A DNA stretch of 64,000 nt from contig CAVTHV010000037.1 of NCBI GenBank assembly GCA_963734595.1, positions 558,001 to 622,000 of the forward strand. Direction: 5' to 3'. This DNA comes from CAKKQX01 sp963734595 (GTDB lineage Bacteria > Pseudomonadota > Gammaproteobacteria > Burkholderiales > SG8-41). The notes under the pieces were generated by a model that was not told the origin of the DNA, ran no database searches, and was given only the letters and a program-made list of their open reading frames with translations. The position numbers and the translations under genes are program-made. This document shows, in pieces, positions 8,939-17,742 of this stretch. The first letter of the stretch is position 1. The number at the start of each line of letters is the position of its first letter.

Positions 8939-9919
8939 ATGAACAGGAACTGGTTATCCCGTTTTGCGATTTCGGCGTTGGTGTCGACTGCGGCATGCGG
9001 CCTTGCTGCCGGGCAGGCTGCCGCCCAAGGCTATCCCAACAAGCCCATCAGCTTTATCGTCCCGTACGGGCCGGGCACCGGCAACGATGTGATCGCGCGC
9101 CTCATCTCGCAGAAGGTCGGCGAGAACTGGGGCCATTCGATGGTGGTGGAGAACCGCCCCGGCGCCGCGGGCGCCATCGCGACCGAATTTACAGCCAAGG
9201 CTGCGCCGGACGGCTACACGATCATCATCGCCAGCACCAGCCAGATCCTCAATCAGTTCATCACCAAGGTGCGCTACGACGTGCTGAAGGATTTCGCTCC
9301 CGTGAACGTTCCGGGTGTGTTGCCCTACCTGCTGGCCGTGTCCCCCGCATCGCCTGCCAAGTCCATCAAGGACCTCGTTGCGCTGGCCAAATCCCAACCC
9401 GGTAAATTCAACTATGCCGGCACGTTCGGTTCGGTGTCTCATTTCATGGGAGAGATGCTCAAATCCGCGGGAGGAGTGGACATCGCGCTGATTACCTATA
9501 AAAGCACCAGCGACGCGACCACCGACATACTCGCAAACCGGGTCCAGATCTGGTTCACGACCATGGCGACAGGCGTCTCGCTCGCGAAAGCGGGCAAGGT
9601 CAGGGTGCTGGGCGTCGCCGGCGATAAACGCGCAGCCGTGCTGCCTGATGTGCCGACCATGGCCGAGGCGGGTTTCCCCACGCTCGATGTCAGTGCCCGG
9701 TTCTATATCCTGGCGCCGGCCGCAACGCCCAAGCCGGTCATCGCCGCGCTGAACCGGGAGATCGTCAAGGCGCTCGGCGCGAAGGAAGTGAAGGACAAAC
9801 TCGTGGCGGCGGGCGTCGAACTCAAGAGCACCACGCCGGAGGAGGCCGGCGCACTGCTCAAGCAGGAAGTGGAAAGCTGGGGCAAGATCGTCAAGGAATC
9901 CGGCGTCGAACTGAAATAA
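8939..9919 (+). CDS. Bug/TctC family tripartite tricarboxylate transporter binding protein
   Basis: A 326-residue periplasmic solute-binding protein: signal peptide ending near GQAAAQGYPNKP, then the family signatures FIVPYGPGTGNDVIARL, VVENRPGAAGAIAT and DGYTIIIAS, and near the end GVELKSTTPEEAGALL. The start is the ATG at 8939, with GAGGAGGGG just upstream. Bug proteins capture small carboxylates for TctAB-type permeases; no permease genes are in the window, which is common in betaproteobacteria with many orphan Bug genes. It probably belongs to the same transcript as the UGSC gene 13 bp before it. Confidence 0.93.
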   Translation: MNRNWLSRFAISALVSTAACGLAAGQAAAQGYPNKPISFIVPYGPGTGNDVIARLISQKVGENWGHSMVVENRPGAAGAIATEFTAKAAPDGYTIIIASTSQILNQFITKVRYDVLKDFAPVNVPGVLPYLLAVSPASPAKSIKDLVALAKSQPGKFNYAGTFGSVSHFMGEMLKSAGGVDIALITYKSTSDATTDILANRVQIWFTTMATGVSLAKAGKVRVLGVAGDKRAAVLPDVPTMAEAGFPTLDVSARFYILAPAATPKPVIAALNREIVKALGAKEVKDKLVAAGVELKSTTPEEAGALLKQEVESWGKIVKESGVELK

Positions 9920-9941
9920 GGGAAAGCCGTGACACCCATTG

Positions 9942-10644
9942 TCACGGCCGCAATGACGTTGCCCGTGCCTCGCGTCCGCGGCGGCGCTTGCGTCCGGGAA
10001 CCGGCGCGGCCAGTCCGGCGGCGAGAAACGAGATCACCTGCCGCAGCGCTTCGTCGGGTTGCGAGGTGTCGAATTTCTCGCCGGCAATGGTCTGGATTTT
10101 CCCGGTGTCGGCCTGCACGAAGAGCATCACGCCATAAAGACAGTTGAGCCGCCAGTAAAAAGTTTTGGCGGGCAGGCCCTTGCAGATCTTGCGCAATACC
10201 TTGGGCACCACCGTGAATTCCGGAGTGTAAATCTCGGCCAGCAGCGCCTGCACTTCAGGGGTCGGGTCCATGGAGGCCCGCCCGAGCAGCCGCCGGAATG
10301 CTTCGTTGCCGCGGGTCGCGCGAAACACCGGCTCGAGCAGCGCCCACAGCACGTCCTCGAGGGCCGGGTGTTTGGTGGCCGCCTGCAACTGGCGCAGCAG
10401 CGCCTCGCGTTCCGCCTGCAACGGGATCGCCCGGCGATAGAAGACTTCCTTGAACAGGTTTTCCTTGGTGCCGAAGTAATAGGGGATGGAGCCGAGGTTC
10501 ACGCCGGCGACCTTCACGATGTCGCGCGCAGACACGCCGTTGAAGCCGTAGCGGGCGAACAGGGTTTCGGCCGCATCGAGCAGCCGCTCCCGGGCCTTGG
10601 GCAGCGGCTCGGGCGCGCCATCCTTTTGTGATTTTACGGGCCAT
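9942..10644 (-). CDS. TetR/AcrR family transcriptional regulator, one frameshift
   Basis: The N-terminal helix-turn-helix reads ERLLDAAETLFARYGFNGVS then ARDIVKVAGVNLGSIPYYF-GTKENLF, a classic TetR domain; the ligand-binding C-terminal domain ends in a basic tail. An extra A in an AAAA run near 10624 separates the ATG (10644, MARKITK) from the helix-turn-helix frame; corrected length is 233 residues. It is divergent from the TPP-enzyme operon, and a dyad lies in the shared promoter region, so it probably represses those catabolic genes and itself. Confidence 0.85.
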
Positions 10645-10712
10645 CGTATGGTGTGCCGCGCAACGAGCGGGCAGCGGCGCCCATCTTACCAGAAGCCGGA
10701 GCGGCCGCCAAC

Positions 10713-10740
10713 TTGACACTTTTCATACAACTGTATAAAT
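10713..10740 (+). promoter_or_regulatory. Sigma-70-type promoter overlapped by a dyad, likely TetR operator
   Basis: TTGACA at 10713-10718 and TATAAA at 10734-10739 form a -35/-10 pair with a short 15-base spacer. The dyad ATACA-AC-TGTAT (10725-10736) lies in the spacer and enters the -10 box. The region sits between the divergent TetR gene and the TPP-enzyme gene, so binding there would block the rightward catabolic operon. Confidence 0.5.
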
Positions 10741-10837
10741 TTGTAACGACCACCCCGCCACCGACTCGCGTAGCCGCCACGGGTTCCCACACCAGGGCAC
10801 GACCGTCCTGTGGACCGCACAGAACCAAGGAGCAGTT

Positions 10838-12564
10838 ATGGCAAAGGACAAGACCGTAGCCGAAATCATCGCCGACAGTCTCGCGCGTCACGGCGTGGAC
10901 AGTCATTTTCTCGCAAAGCCTGCCCTCGGCGGCACTGCTGGCCTCCGAAGACGCGGGCATCCGTCTCGTCACCTATCGCACCGAAAACGCCGGCGGCGCC
11001 ATGGCCGACGGCTACGCGCGCATCTCCGGCAAGGTGGGCGTCGTCACGGCCCAGAACGGACCCGCCGCGACGCTGCTGGTGCCGCCGCTGGCCGAGGCGC
11101 TGAAATCCTCGGTGCCCATCGTCGCGCTGGTGCAGGAAGTCGATCGTCCGACGACGGATCGCAATGCGTTCCAGGAACTCGACCATTTCGCGCTGTTCGC
11201 CGGCTGCGCCAAATGGATCCGCCGCGTGACCGAGCCGTCGCGAATCGAGGATTATGTCGACATGGCGTTCACCGCGGCCACCGGCGGGCGGCCGGGCCCC
11301 GCGGTGCTGTTGCTGCCCGCCGACCTGCTCAAGGAGCGCACCACCGCATTCGGCGCGCCGCCGCGCCAACCTCGGCCACTATCCGCTCGACCGCGCGTTG
11401 CCGGACCCGGCGCGCCTCGATGCGGCCGCCGAGATGATTGCCGGCGCCAAGCTCGCGATCGTCATGGCCGGCGGCGGCGTGCACCTGTCGGGCGCGGCGC
11501 ACGCGCTGGCGGCGCTGCAGCAGGAGGCGCACCTGCCGGTGATGACCACCGTCATGGGCAAGGGCGCGGTGGCGGAAACGCATCCGCTGTCGCTCGGCGT
11601 CGGCGGCAACGTGCTCGGCCGGCTGTCGCCGAGCCGCCATCTGCGGCCGCTCACCGAACGCGCCGACGTCGTGGTTCTCGTCGGCACGCGCACGGCGCAA
11701 AACGGCACCGACTCCTGGTCCATGTTCCCGCAACAGGCCCAGGTCATCCATATCGACGTCGACCCCGGCGAGATCGGCCGCAACTATGAAGCCGCGCTGC
11801 GCCTGACCGGGGACGCCAAGCTCACGCTGCAGGCGCTCGCGGAGCGCCTGCGTGGGCGGCGTCGCAGCGACCCGGCGCTCGAGCGCGAAATCGCCGCGGC
11901 AAAGGAGAAAAACGCGGCGCTGATCGCCCCGCTGCTGCGCTCGAACGCTTCGCCGGTGCGGCCCGAGCGCCTCGCCGCCGACCTGCAGAAAGTGCTGACG
12001 CCGGACACGATCGTGGTGGCCGACGCGAGTTACTCGTCGGTCTGGGTCGCCTGCTACATGACGGCGCTCGAGCCGGGCATGCGCTTTCTGACGCCCCGCG
12101 GCCTCGCCGGCCTCGGCTGGGGCCCGCCGCTGGCGCTCGGCGCCAAGATCGCGCGCCCCGGCTCGCCGGTGCTGTGCATGACCGGCGACGGCGCCTTCGC
12201 CCATGTCTGGTCCGAGCTCGAGACGGCGCGGCGCACGGCGACTCCGATCGTCATCACCGTGCTCAACAACGGCGTCCTCGGCTACCAGAAGGACGCCGAG
12301 GACGTGAAATTCGGCCGTCATACCTCGGCCTGCGTATTCGCGCCGGTCGACCACGCCCAGATCGCGCGCGCCTGCGGCTGCCGCGGCGTGACGGTGAAGC
12401 ACGCCGACGAGTATCTGCCGGCGGTGCGCGAAGCGCTGGCGTGCAACGAAACCACCGTGATCGACGTCGACACCGATCCTGAGGCTTATCCTCCGATCAC
12501 GCTGTTCGACGACAAGCTGGACGCGTTGCGCGCGCAGCCTGCCCGCTCCCGCAAGGCTGCCTGA
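10838..12564 (+). CDS. Thiamine-diphosphate-dependent enzyme (acetolactate synthase-like), two frameshifts
   Basis: About 574 residues with the three domains of the acetolactate synthase/benzoylformate decarboxylase superfamily. The N-terminal domain has the catalytic Glu in TENAGGAMADGYAR, the central domain has IVMAGGGVHLSGAA, and the C-terminal TPP-binding motif runs from GDGAFAHVWSELETA to VLNNGVLGY. Extra bases near 10916 (after DSHFLA) and 11366 (before NLGHYPLDRA) shift the frame. The start has AAGGAG upstream. The gene begins an operon with a beta-diketone-hydrolase-like crotonase. A C-C lyase acting on a diketone or 2-keto acid is plausible; true acetolactate synthase is unlikely because no small subunit is present. 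Confidence 0.85.
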
Positions 12565-12587
12565 AACCTATTTTTTGGAGGAATGCG

Positions 12588-13340
12588 ATGACCAAGTACG
12601 AGGATTACGCGAACAAATTCGAAACCGTGCGCTTCCGGCGCGAAGACGGCATCCTGGAAATGACCCTGCACACCGCGGGCGACTCGCTGCGCTGGGGCCC
12701 GGTGGCGCACGCCGATATCGAGCAGGCCTTTCTCGACATCGGCCGCGACCCGGAGAACCAGATCATCATCCTGACCGGCATCGGGTCCGAGTTTTCGGGT
12801 CCGGAGGTCACCCCGTCCGGCGACCGCGCGGTGCCCAAGCTGTCGGCGGAAGCGTGGGGCAAGCTCGGCTCCGAATCGCGCCGCTTCACCATGAACCAGC
12901 TCAACATCGAGGTGCCGATGATCGGCGTGGTGAACGGGCCGGCCCTGCGCCACCCGGAGCTGCCGCTGTTGTGCGACATCGTGCTCGGCTCCGAGGATTG
13001 CGCGTTCCAGGATTCGGCGCACTTCCGCGGCGGCATGGTGCCGGGCGACGGCGTGCACGTGATTTTCCCGCTGCTGATGGGCAACAACCGCGGCCGCTAC
13101 TTCCTGTATACCGCGCAGCGCCTGAGCGCGAAGGAAGCGCTCGACTACGGGCTGGTGAGCGAGCTGCTGCCGAAGGACAAGGTGCTCGCGCGCGCCTGGG
13201 AGCACGCCCGCAACCTGCTCAAGCAGACGCCGCTCAACCGCAAGTACACGCGGTGGCTGCTGACCGAGCCGCTGCGCCGGCAGATGAACGAGCTGCTCGG
13301 TTACGGCCTCGCGCTCGAGGGCATGGTGATTTGCCAGTAA
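12588..13340 (+). CDS. Crotonase-fold hydrolase resembling 6-oxocamphor hydrolase
   Basis: A 250-residue crotonase-superfamily protein. It resembles 6-oxocamphor hydrolase, which opens cyclic beta-diketones by retro-Claisen hydrolysis, more than CoA-dependent enoyl-CoA hydratases. The catalytic set of that enzyme is present here at His41 (RWGPVAH), His122 (RHPELP), His145 (DSAHFRGG), Asp154 (MVPGD) and Glu244 (GLALEG); from memory the reference residues are 45, 122, 145, 154 and 244. NNRGRYFL is also shared. It lies 23 bp after the TPP enzyme gene. The natural substrate is not known; an alicyclic 1,3-diketone is the best guess. Confidence 0.85.
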   Translation: MTKYEDYANKFETVRFRREDGILEMTLHTAGDSLRWGPVAHADIEQAFLDIGRDPENQIIILTGIGSEFSGPEVTPSGDRAVPKLSAEAWGKLGSESRRFTMNQLNIEVPMIGVVNGPALRHPELPLLCDIVLGSEDCAFQDSAHFRGGMVPGDGVHVIFPLLMGNNRGRYFLYTAQRLSAKEALDYGLVSELLPKDKVLARAWEHARNLLKQTPLNRKYTRWLLTEPLRRQMNELLGYGLALEGMVICQ

Positions 13341-13359
13341 TTTACCGGGAGACTTGAGC

Positions 13360-14253
13360 GTGTCGAAGATCGCATTCATCGGCGTCGGCAACATGGGCCG
13401 CGCCGTGATCCTGCGCCTGCTGGCCGCGGGACATTCCGTGACGGCTTACAACCGGTCGCCCGAAAAGGCGCGGGTCGTCGAAAAAGCGGGCGCCGTGCTG
13501 GCGCCCACGCCGGCCGCCGCCGTCGCGGACGCCGACATCATTTTCGCATCGGTGACCAACGACGAAGCATCGCGCGAGATGTGGACCGGCCCCAACGGCA
13601 TTCTTTCCGGCAAGCCGCGTCCGAACGCGCTGGCCGCAGAGTGTTCGACGCTCTCCCACGACTGGGTCATGGAGCTCGCCGGCCTGGTGCGGGCCAAGGG
13701 GCTGCGCTACGTCGACTGTCCGGTGGCCGGACGGCCCGACGCCGCGGAGGCGGGCGAGCTGCGCGTCTACATCGGCGGCGATGCGGCCGATCTCGAGGAA
13801 CTGCGCCCCTACCTCGCATCGTTCTCGAAAAAGATTTTCCATTTCGGGCCGGTGGGCACCGGCACCGCCTACAAGCTGATCTACAACCTGCTCGGCGTGA
13901 TCCAGGTCGCGTCGGTCGGCGAGGCGATGCTGCAATGTGAAGCCGCCGGCATCGACCTGCACACCGCGGCCGAAGCGTTCACGCTCGGCTACACCGGCAG
14001 CAAGCATGTCTCGCACCATTCCGCGGTGATGGCGGAAGGCGCGCAGAACCAGCCGGTCGGCTTCTCCGGCAAGGGCCGCCTGAAGGATTCGCTCTACGGC
14101 GTGCAGTTCGTCCGCAAGATCGGCCGGCAGGCGATGGTCGGCGAAGCCGCGTCCGCGGTCTTCAACCAGATGGTCGAGGCCGGCATGGGCGACCTGAACG
14201 ACAGCCAGCTCATCGACGCGCTGCGCGCGATCGCGGCCAAGCGGCGCGGGTGA
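13360..14253 (+). CDS. NAD(P)-dependent oxidoreductase, 3-hydroxyisobutyrate dehydrogenase family
   Basis: A 297-residue protein with an N-terminal Rossmann motif GVGNMGRAVILRLLAAGH and the family's substrate loop CPVAGRPDAAEAGEL; the catalytic Lys is probably that of GTGTAYKLIYNLL. The GTG at 13360 is preferred to the TTG at 13354 because GGGAG lies 8 bases before it. It closes the TPP enzyme/crotonase operon. Members oxidise beta-hydroxyacids or reduce the matching semialdehydes; the substrate here is unknown. Confidence 0.88.
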   Translation: MSKIAFIGVGNMGRAVILRLLAAGHSVTAYNRSPEKARVVEKAGAVLAPTPAAAVADADIIFASVTNDEASREMWTGPNGILSGKPRPNALAAECSTLSHDWVMELAGLVRAKGLRYVDCPVAGRPDAAEAGELRVYIGGDAADLEELRPYLASFSKKIFHFGPVGTGTAYKLIYNLLGVIQVASVGEAMLQCEAAGIDLHTAAEAFTLGYTGSKHVSHHSAVMAEGAQNQPVGFSGKGRLKDSLYGVQFVRKIGRQAMVGEAASAVFNQMVEAGMGDLNDSQLIDALRAIAAKRRG

Positions 14254-14379
14254 ATGCGCGCGGCAAATCGCCGGCATGCTGCGCACTACGTCCGTTCGCT
14301 TCGACTGATCTCTTAGTCATTCGAAGCTGAACCTCATTCCGCGGCTTGTTGCTGCTCCGACATAATAATTTTCCTGTCC

Positions 14380-14481
14380 ATGGGCACGCGTGAACTGCGC
14401 AAGACGCTGCTCAAATACAAGCTGCACACCGATCAGGATTTGTTCGATCGGGCTTACGCGTATATCCTGCAGTACTACTAG
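14380..14481 (+). pseudogene. C-terminal remnant resembling type I restriction subunit R (HsdR)
   Basis: The last 33 codons before a TAG read MGTRELRKTLLKYKLHTDQD, then LFDRAYAYILQYY. This looks like the extreme C-terminus of type I restriction R subunits (Lxk.LLKYKLH.DQ.LFDRAYAYI..YY). Nothing upstream continues the protein, so it is a relic. Its TAG overlaps the TAG of the next gene on the other strand (CTAG at 14478-14481). The identification rests on remembered family pattern only. Confidence 0.4.
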
Positions 14482-15641
14482 TCGCGCGGCTCCGGGTGCG
14501 TGAGCAACAGCGGATCGATCCGGTCGGCTTCCGCGAGCGCCCACTGCGCCCAAACCTCCAGTGACTGCCGATCGCTGGCATCCTGCGCCACCGGACGCGA
14601 TTCCACGAATGCCCGCACATAGGCGCGTATGTCAGCGGCCTGCCGCCACGCCGCAGCCTGGGATAGCAAACGGTCACGCCGCGCTTTTTCCAGTTTTTCC
14701 CGGTGCTCGCGCTCTTTACGCAGGCGTTCCTCGTGCTCGCGCCGTATCTTTTCTTCCAGTTCGCGTTTTCTTTCGGCGCGCCACTGATGGCGATATTCGA
14801 GATTCGCGCGATAGGCGCGCTCGCCGGCGATGATAAGTCCGAGAGCGATCTCGTAGAGTTGGTCTTCCAGTGGGTTGTTGTCCTGGTCTTCCCAGGAAGA
14901 CACCATGTCCGCGGGTGGCTGGTGCCAGCCCAATTTCAGCCTGAGTTTCGTTTTGGCACTGTCGGCGGGTTTTCGAGGATACTGCTGGGGTGACGCATCC
15001 GGCGGAGCAAGGCTGAAACCCACATACTGATCTCCGACGCGCACTCCGAGATTTTCGATATCGCGTCCGGACAAGGACGGCACGCAACCACAGCGCGCCC
15101 ATGCTAGAAACAATCCGTTCAGGATGCGCAGCCGGCGGCGCGCCGATGGCGACTCGAACCGCGGCGCGTCGGAGAACAACGGCCACTTGGAATTCCGCTG
15201 CTTTTCCTGTCGCGCTTCGTCCTCCCGGAGCAGCTTCGCAATCAGCGGGTGCGGGCTGGCCAGCGTCGCGGAAATTTTTCGTTTGCCGAGCATTTCGCGT
15301 GCACGGGCAGCAACTTCGTCGAGGCTCTCGTCAAATACCGGCGGCGGGGGCACAGGGGAAGCCAGAATCTCTGCGTCCGACGTCCCCTGATAACCATAGC
15401 GGCTGCCACCGATCTCGACCTGGTCCGATTGCCCGAGTTCCCGTCGCGGCAATTGTGGCTGTGGCGACAACTTGCCGGCCGCTCGCTTGGCCCAGTAACC
15501 CAGCCCTGGCAACGGAATGCCCGCACGCCGACATGCTTTCGCAAACGCAACATCGGAGATCTTGAACCGTATCGCCAAGGTGCGTAAAGGTTCTGACCAC
15601 ACCAGGTCATAAAGCTGCTGCCGTGTCATTTGCTGCGCCAT
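14478..15641 (-). CDS. Conserved hypothetical protein with long coiled-coil, accessory-region type
   Basis: A 387-residue protein. The N-terminus (MTRQQLYDLVWSEPLRTLAI, then RFKISDVAFAKACRRAGIP and GYWAKRAAG) is a conserved DNA-binding-like helix set, seen in proteins often carried on accessory islands. A strongly charged Arg/Glu/Lys coiled-coil covers about residues 275-330 (RKRELEEKIRREHEERLRKE), followed by a helical tail. The ATG at 15641 follows GGGGGTGCG. No enzymatic motif is visible. Its neighbours (probable hsdR relic, integrase relic, HEPN-motif gene) suggest a role in defence or mobile DNA, but that is only association. Confidence 0.75.
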   Translation of the reverse strand: MAQQMTRQQLYDLVWSEPLRTLAIRFKISDVAFAKACRRAGIPLPGLGYWAKRAAGKLSPQPQLPRRELGQSDQVEIGGSRYGYQGTSDAEILASPVPPPPVFDESLDEVAARAREMLGKRKISATLASPHPLIAKLLREDEARQEKQRNSKWPLFSDAPRFESPSARRRLRILNGLFLAWARCGCVPSLSGRDIENLGVRVGDQYVGFSLAPPDASPQQYPRKPADSAKTKLRLKLGWHQPPADMVSSWEDQDNNPLEDQLYEIALGLIIAGERAYRANLEYRHQWRAERKRELEEKIRREHEERLRKEREHREKLEKARRDRLLSQAAAWRQAADIRAYVRAFVESRPVAQDASDRQSLEVWAQWALAEADRIDPLLLTHPEPRD

Positions 15642-16383
15642 CGCACCCCCGATCACTGATATCTAACGCGCAACGGTACCGCTTTCTGCTTGAAGCTAAC
15701 AGAAGGCCCAAATCAAGGGCGAATTCCTGAGTGCTGGGAAAGGATGAGGGCCAGGAGCGGAATCGCTCTTCGAAGATTTTAACTTCGGCCGCGCCTTGCG
15801 GCGCTTAACATTAACGGCGTTGCACCGTGAATGTTAGCCTGCGCTGAAACGAGGGATGAGGCGGCTCGTTTTCAGGCGGACGGGAACATAAATGTTAAAT
15901 AAGTAATCAAAGACTTATCAACGCTTGCCAATTTCATAACCTGCCTAAATCAGGGTAAATCAGCGTTAATCCAGAATCACTTCAACACAGTTTAAGCACA
16001 GCCGTGATTTAGCCGATGGTTTACGTTAGATTTTCCCCAATGCTCCCAAAATCTATCCCGAGCGAGTTTGCGATCATGTAATGAGCAAACCCATGTGCCG
16101 GTCGCAAATTTTACCCACCCATCGTCAACTGAGATCAAGTCTGGGAATAGGTTCGCCGTCCGAAGAATTACCCTGCGGTCAGCGTGTACGTATCGCCTCG
16201 CCTGTTGGTCTGAATTGCATATTGCAATATTCCAAACCATTGACTATGATGCCATCATGTAACTGAAGTAACGTGATCTTCCTGCACAAAAGCAGGATCT
16301 ACACGATACCTGCCCTGCGTCCAAATTCATTCCGAATCAACGACGTTTGTCAGCCTGCTGATTTACTGTCTTTGGGGGGGCTT
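15642..16383. other. Long AT-richer intergenic region with one copy of a structured repeat
   Basis: About 740 bp without a gene I can support. It contains repeat copy A (15781-15876) and, just before it, GGCCAGGAGCGGAATCG (15749-15765) leading to GATTTT, which looks like a decayed tRNA-Phe 3' half. The remainder (15880-16370) is lower in GC than its surroundings. A weak minus-strand frame at 15992-16240 (82 codons) has no recognisable family. Confidence 0.5.
15781..15876. repeat. Structured ~95-bp repeat, copy A
   Basis: Three successive hairpins: GCGCC-TTGC-GGCGC; then CTTAACATTAACGG paired with CCGTGAATGTTAG; then AACGAG with CTCGTT. The same order of hairpins, with partly different bases, appears in copies B and C at 18826-19009. 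The conservation of structure with changes on both arms suggests a functional or mobile unit rather than chance. Confidence 0.7.
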
Positions 16384-17308
16384 ATGAAAAAGATTGTTTC
16401 TGGAAAATGGTCGCTGCTGAGGATGCTGTCGATCTGCACCTTGGTGAGCGGTTTGACGCTCCAGTCGGCCGCATGGAGGTATCCCGTGACCGCCGACACG
16501 GAGTTTATCTGGCTGACTTCATCATTCACCTCGAGGGCGTTTGGCACCGATGTACTTCCAGGCAGTATCGTTCCTGGTGCAAGCGGGGACGCGTCCAGCT
16601 ACACGGGGAGCTTCACCAACTCGGCCGGCAGCCTTTCCTTTTCCTGGGCGGCTGCGGGCCGTGCAGGACTACGGGATATTTCATGCCCAAGCCTCTACCC
16701 AGGCCTATCGAGATTTCCCCGGCAATGACTACGAGGCTTTCCAGACTTTTGCTACCGGCACGTTCAATCAAACCCTGACGATCGACGCTCCGGTTGGCGT
16801 CAGTAATGGAAGTACGGGATCGCTGATGCTTGGATGGGACGTCACCGGGAGCGCAAGCGCGACCGGCTCAGCTTACTTGGCGATTTCCGCGCGGACCAAC
16901 GCGTCCCTTGCGAACACCAATAGCAACACCTTCGCCATCATGAGCAACGGACACTACGATCTGACCAGCCCGATTTCATTTACTTTCGGAACGCCATTCC
17001 AACTCACAATCGATTCTGCTGTCCAAGCGAACGTGGGATACGACTATCGGTATACGACGGCACCGGACAGTTTCAGCGACACGGCATCGGCGGACTTCCT
17101 GCACACCGCCATACTTTCGAGTTTCATGGTGAACGATAGCACCGGAGCGCCCCTTTCCGGTTTTACCATTGCCACGGATTCGGGTCGCCCTTTCCTTCCC
17201 ACGATCGCGCCTGTCCCCGAACCCGAAACTTACGCCATGTTCTTGGCTGGTCTTGGTCTGATGGGAGCGGTTGTTCGTCGCAGGAAGAGCACGAGCAAAC
17301 AGACTTGA
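16384..17308 (+). CDS. PEP-CTERM sorting domain protein, one frameshift
   Basis: An exported protein of about 307 residues: N-terminal MKKIVSGKWSLLRMLSICTL signal peptide, a Ser/Thr/Gly/Asn-rich beta-type middle, and a C-terminal PEP-CTERM tag with VPEPETYAMFLAGLGLMG followed by a hydrophobic stretch and RRRK. Such tags are cut by exosortase (EpsH/XrtA types), usually in organisms making exopolysaccharide. One extra G near 16650 (SFSWAAA-VQDYGIF) shifts the frame. A G-rich run (TTTGGGGGGG) precedes the ATG. A terminator follows, so it is a single-gene unit. The passenger domain is not recognised. Confidence 0.85.
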
Positions 17309-17314
17309 GCAAAG

Positions 17315-17340
17315 CGGGAGCTTCGGCTCCCGTCTTTTTT
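17315..17340 (+). terminator. Rho-independent terminator of the PEP-CTERM gene
   Basis: CGGGAGC-TTCG-GCTCCCG forms a GC-rich stem closed by the very stable C(UUCG)G tetraloop and is followed by TCTTTTTT. It lies 7 bp after the stop codon. Confidence 0.92.
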
Positions 17341-17583
17341 GGAACTCAAGTAGGTTGTTTGATTGCTGTGCAGCTTGGTCGCCCCTGTCACCAGTTTTGG
17401 CTATACGGACGTGGATCCGGATCACTCATTGCTTCGCATGCCCTGGGGGCGACATAGCGGTTGCGGGTCCGGCGGAGGTGAAAGGGATACCCCTTTCTAT
17501 CCTCAGCGTTTGGGAAATTTCTCATCGCTGGCAGGACGTTGGCCCGGACGAAAGCGGCCCGTAAATCAGTCCAAGTTAGCTCT

Positions 17584-17727
17584 CAGTTTCGGGGTATCCG
17601 CACGAAATCCGTAACGGATTTAGAGAACCTAGCGCACGCACAAAAATTACTCGGCCACAAAACGCGGACGATGACGGAGCGCTACACTAGGAACCGAAAA
17701 GGGGAGAATGTAAGGCCATTGAAATAG
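17584..17727 (+). pseudogene. C-terminal fragment of a tyrosine recombinase (phage-type integrase)
   Basis: The last 47 codons encode FRGIRTKSVTDLENLAHAQ then KLLGHKTRTMTERYTRNRKG, the C-terminal catalytic box of tyrosine recombinases. The first catalytic Arg (GIRTKS), the LGH box and the Tyr nucleophile (ERY) are recognisable. No upstream continuation is present in 17341-17580, so this is a decayed integrase. It lies about 1 kb from tRNA-Phe, a usual target of such enzymes, and probably drove formation of the island. Confidence 0.8.
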
Positions 17728-17742
17728 CTACTCGGACTGAAC

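Noticed and set aside
15992..16240. 82-codon minus-strand frame
   Set aside because: Some protein-like composition, but no recognised family, no clear ribosome-binding site and no partner gene.
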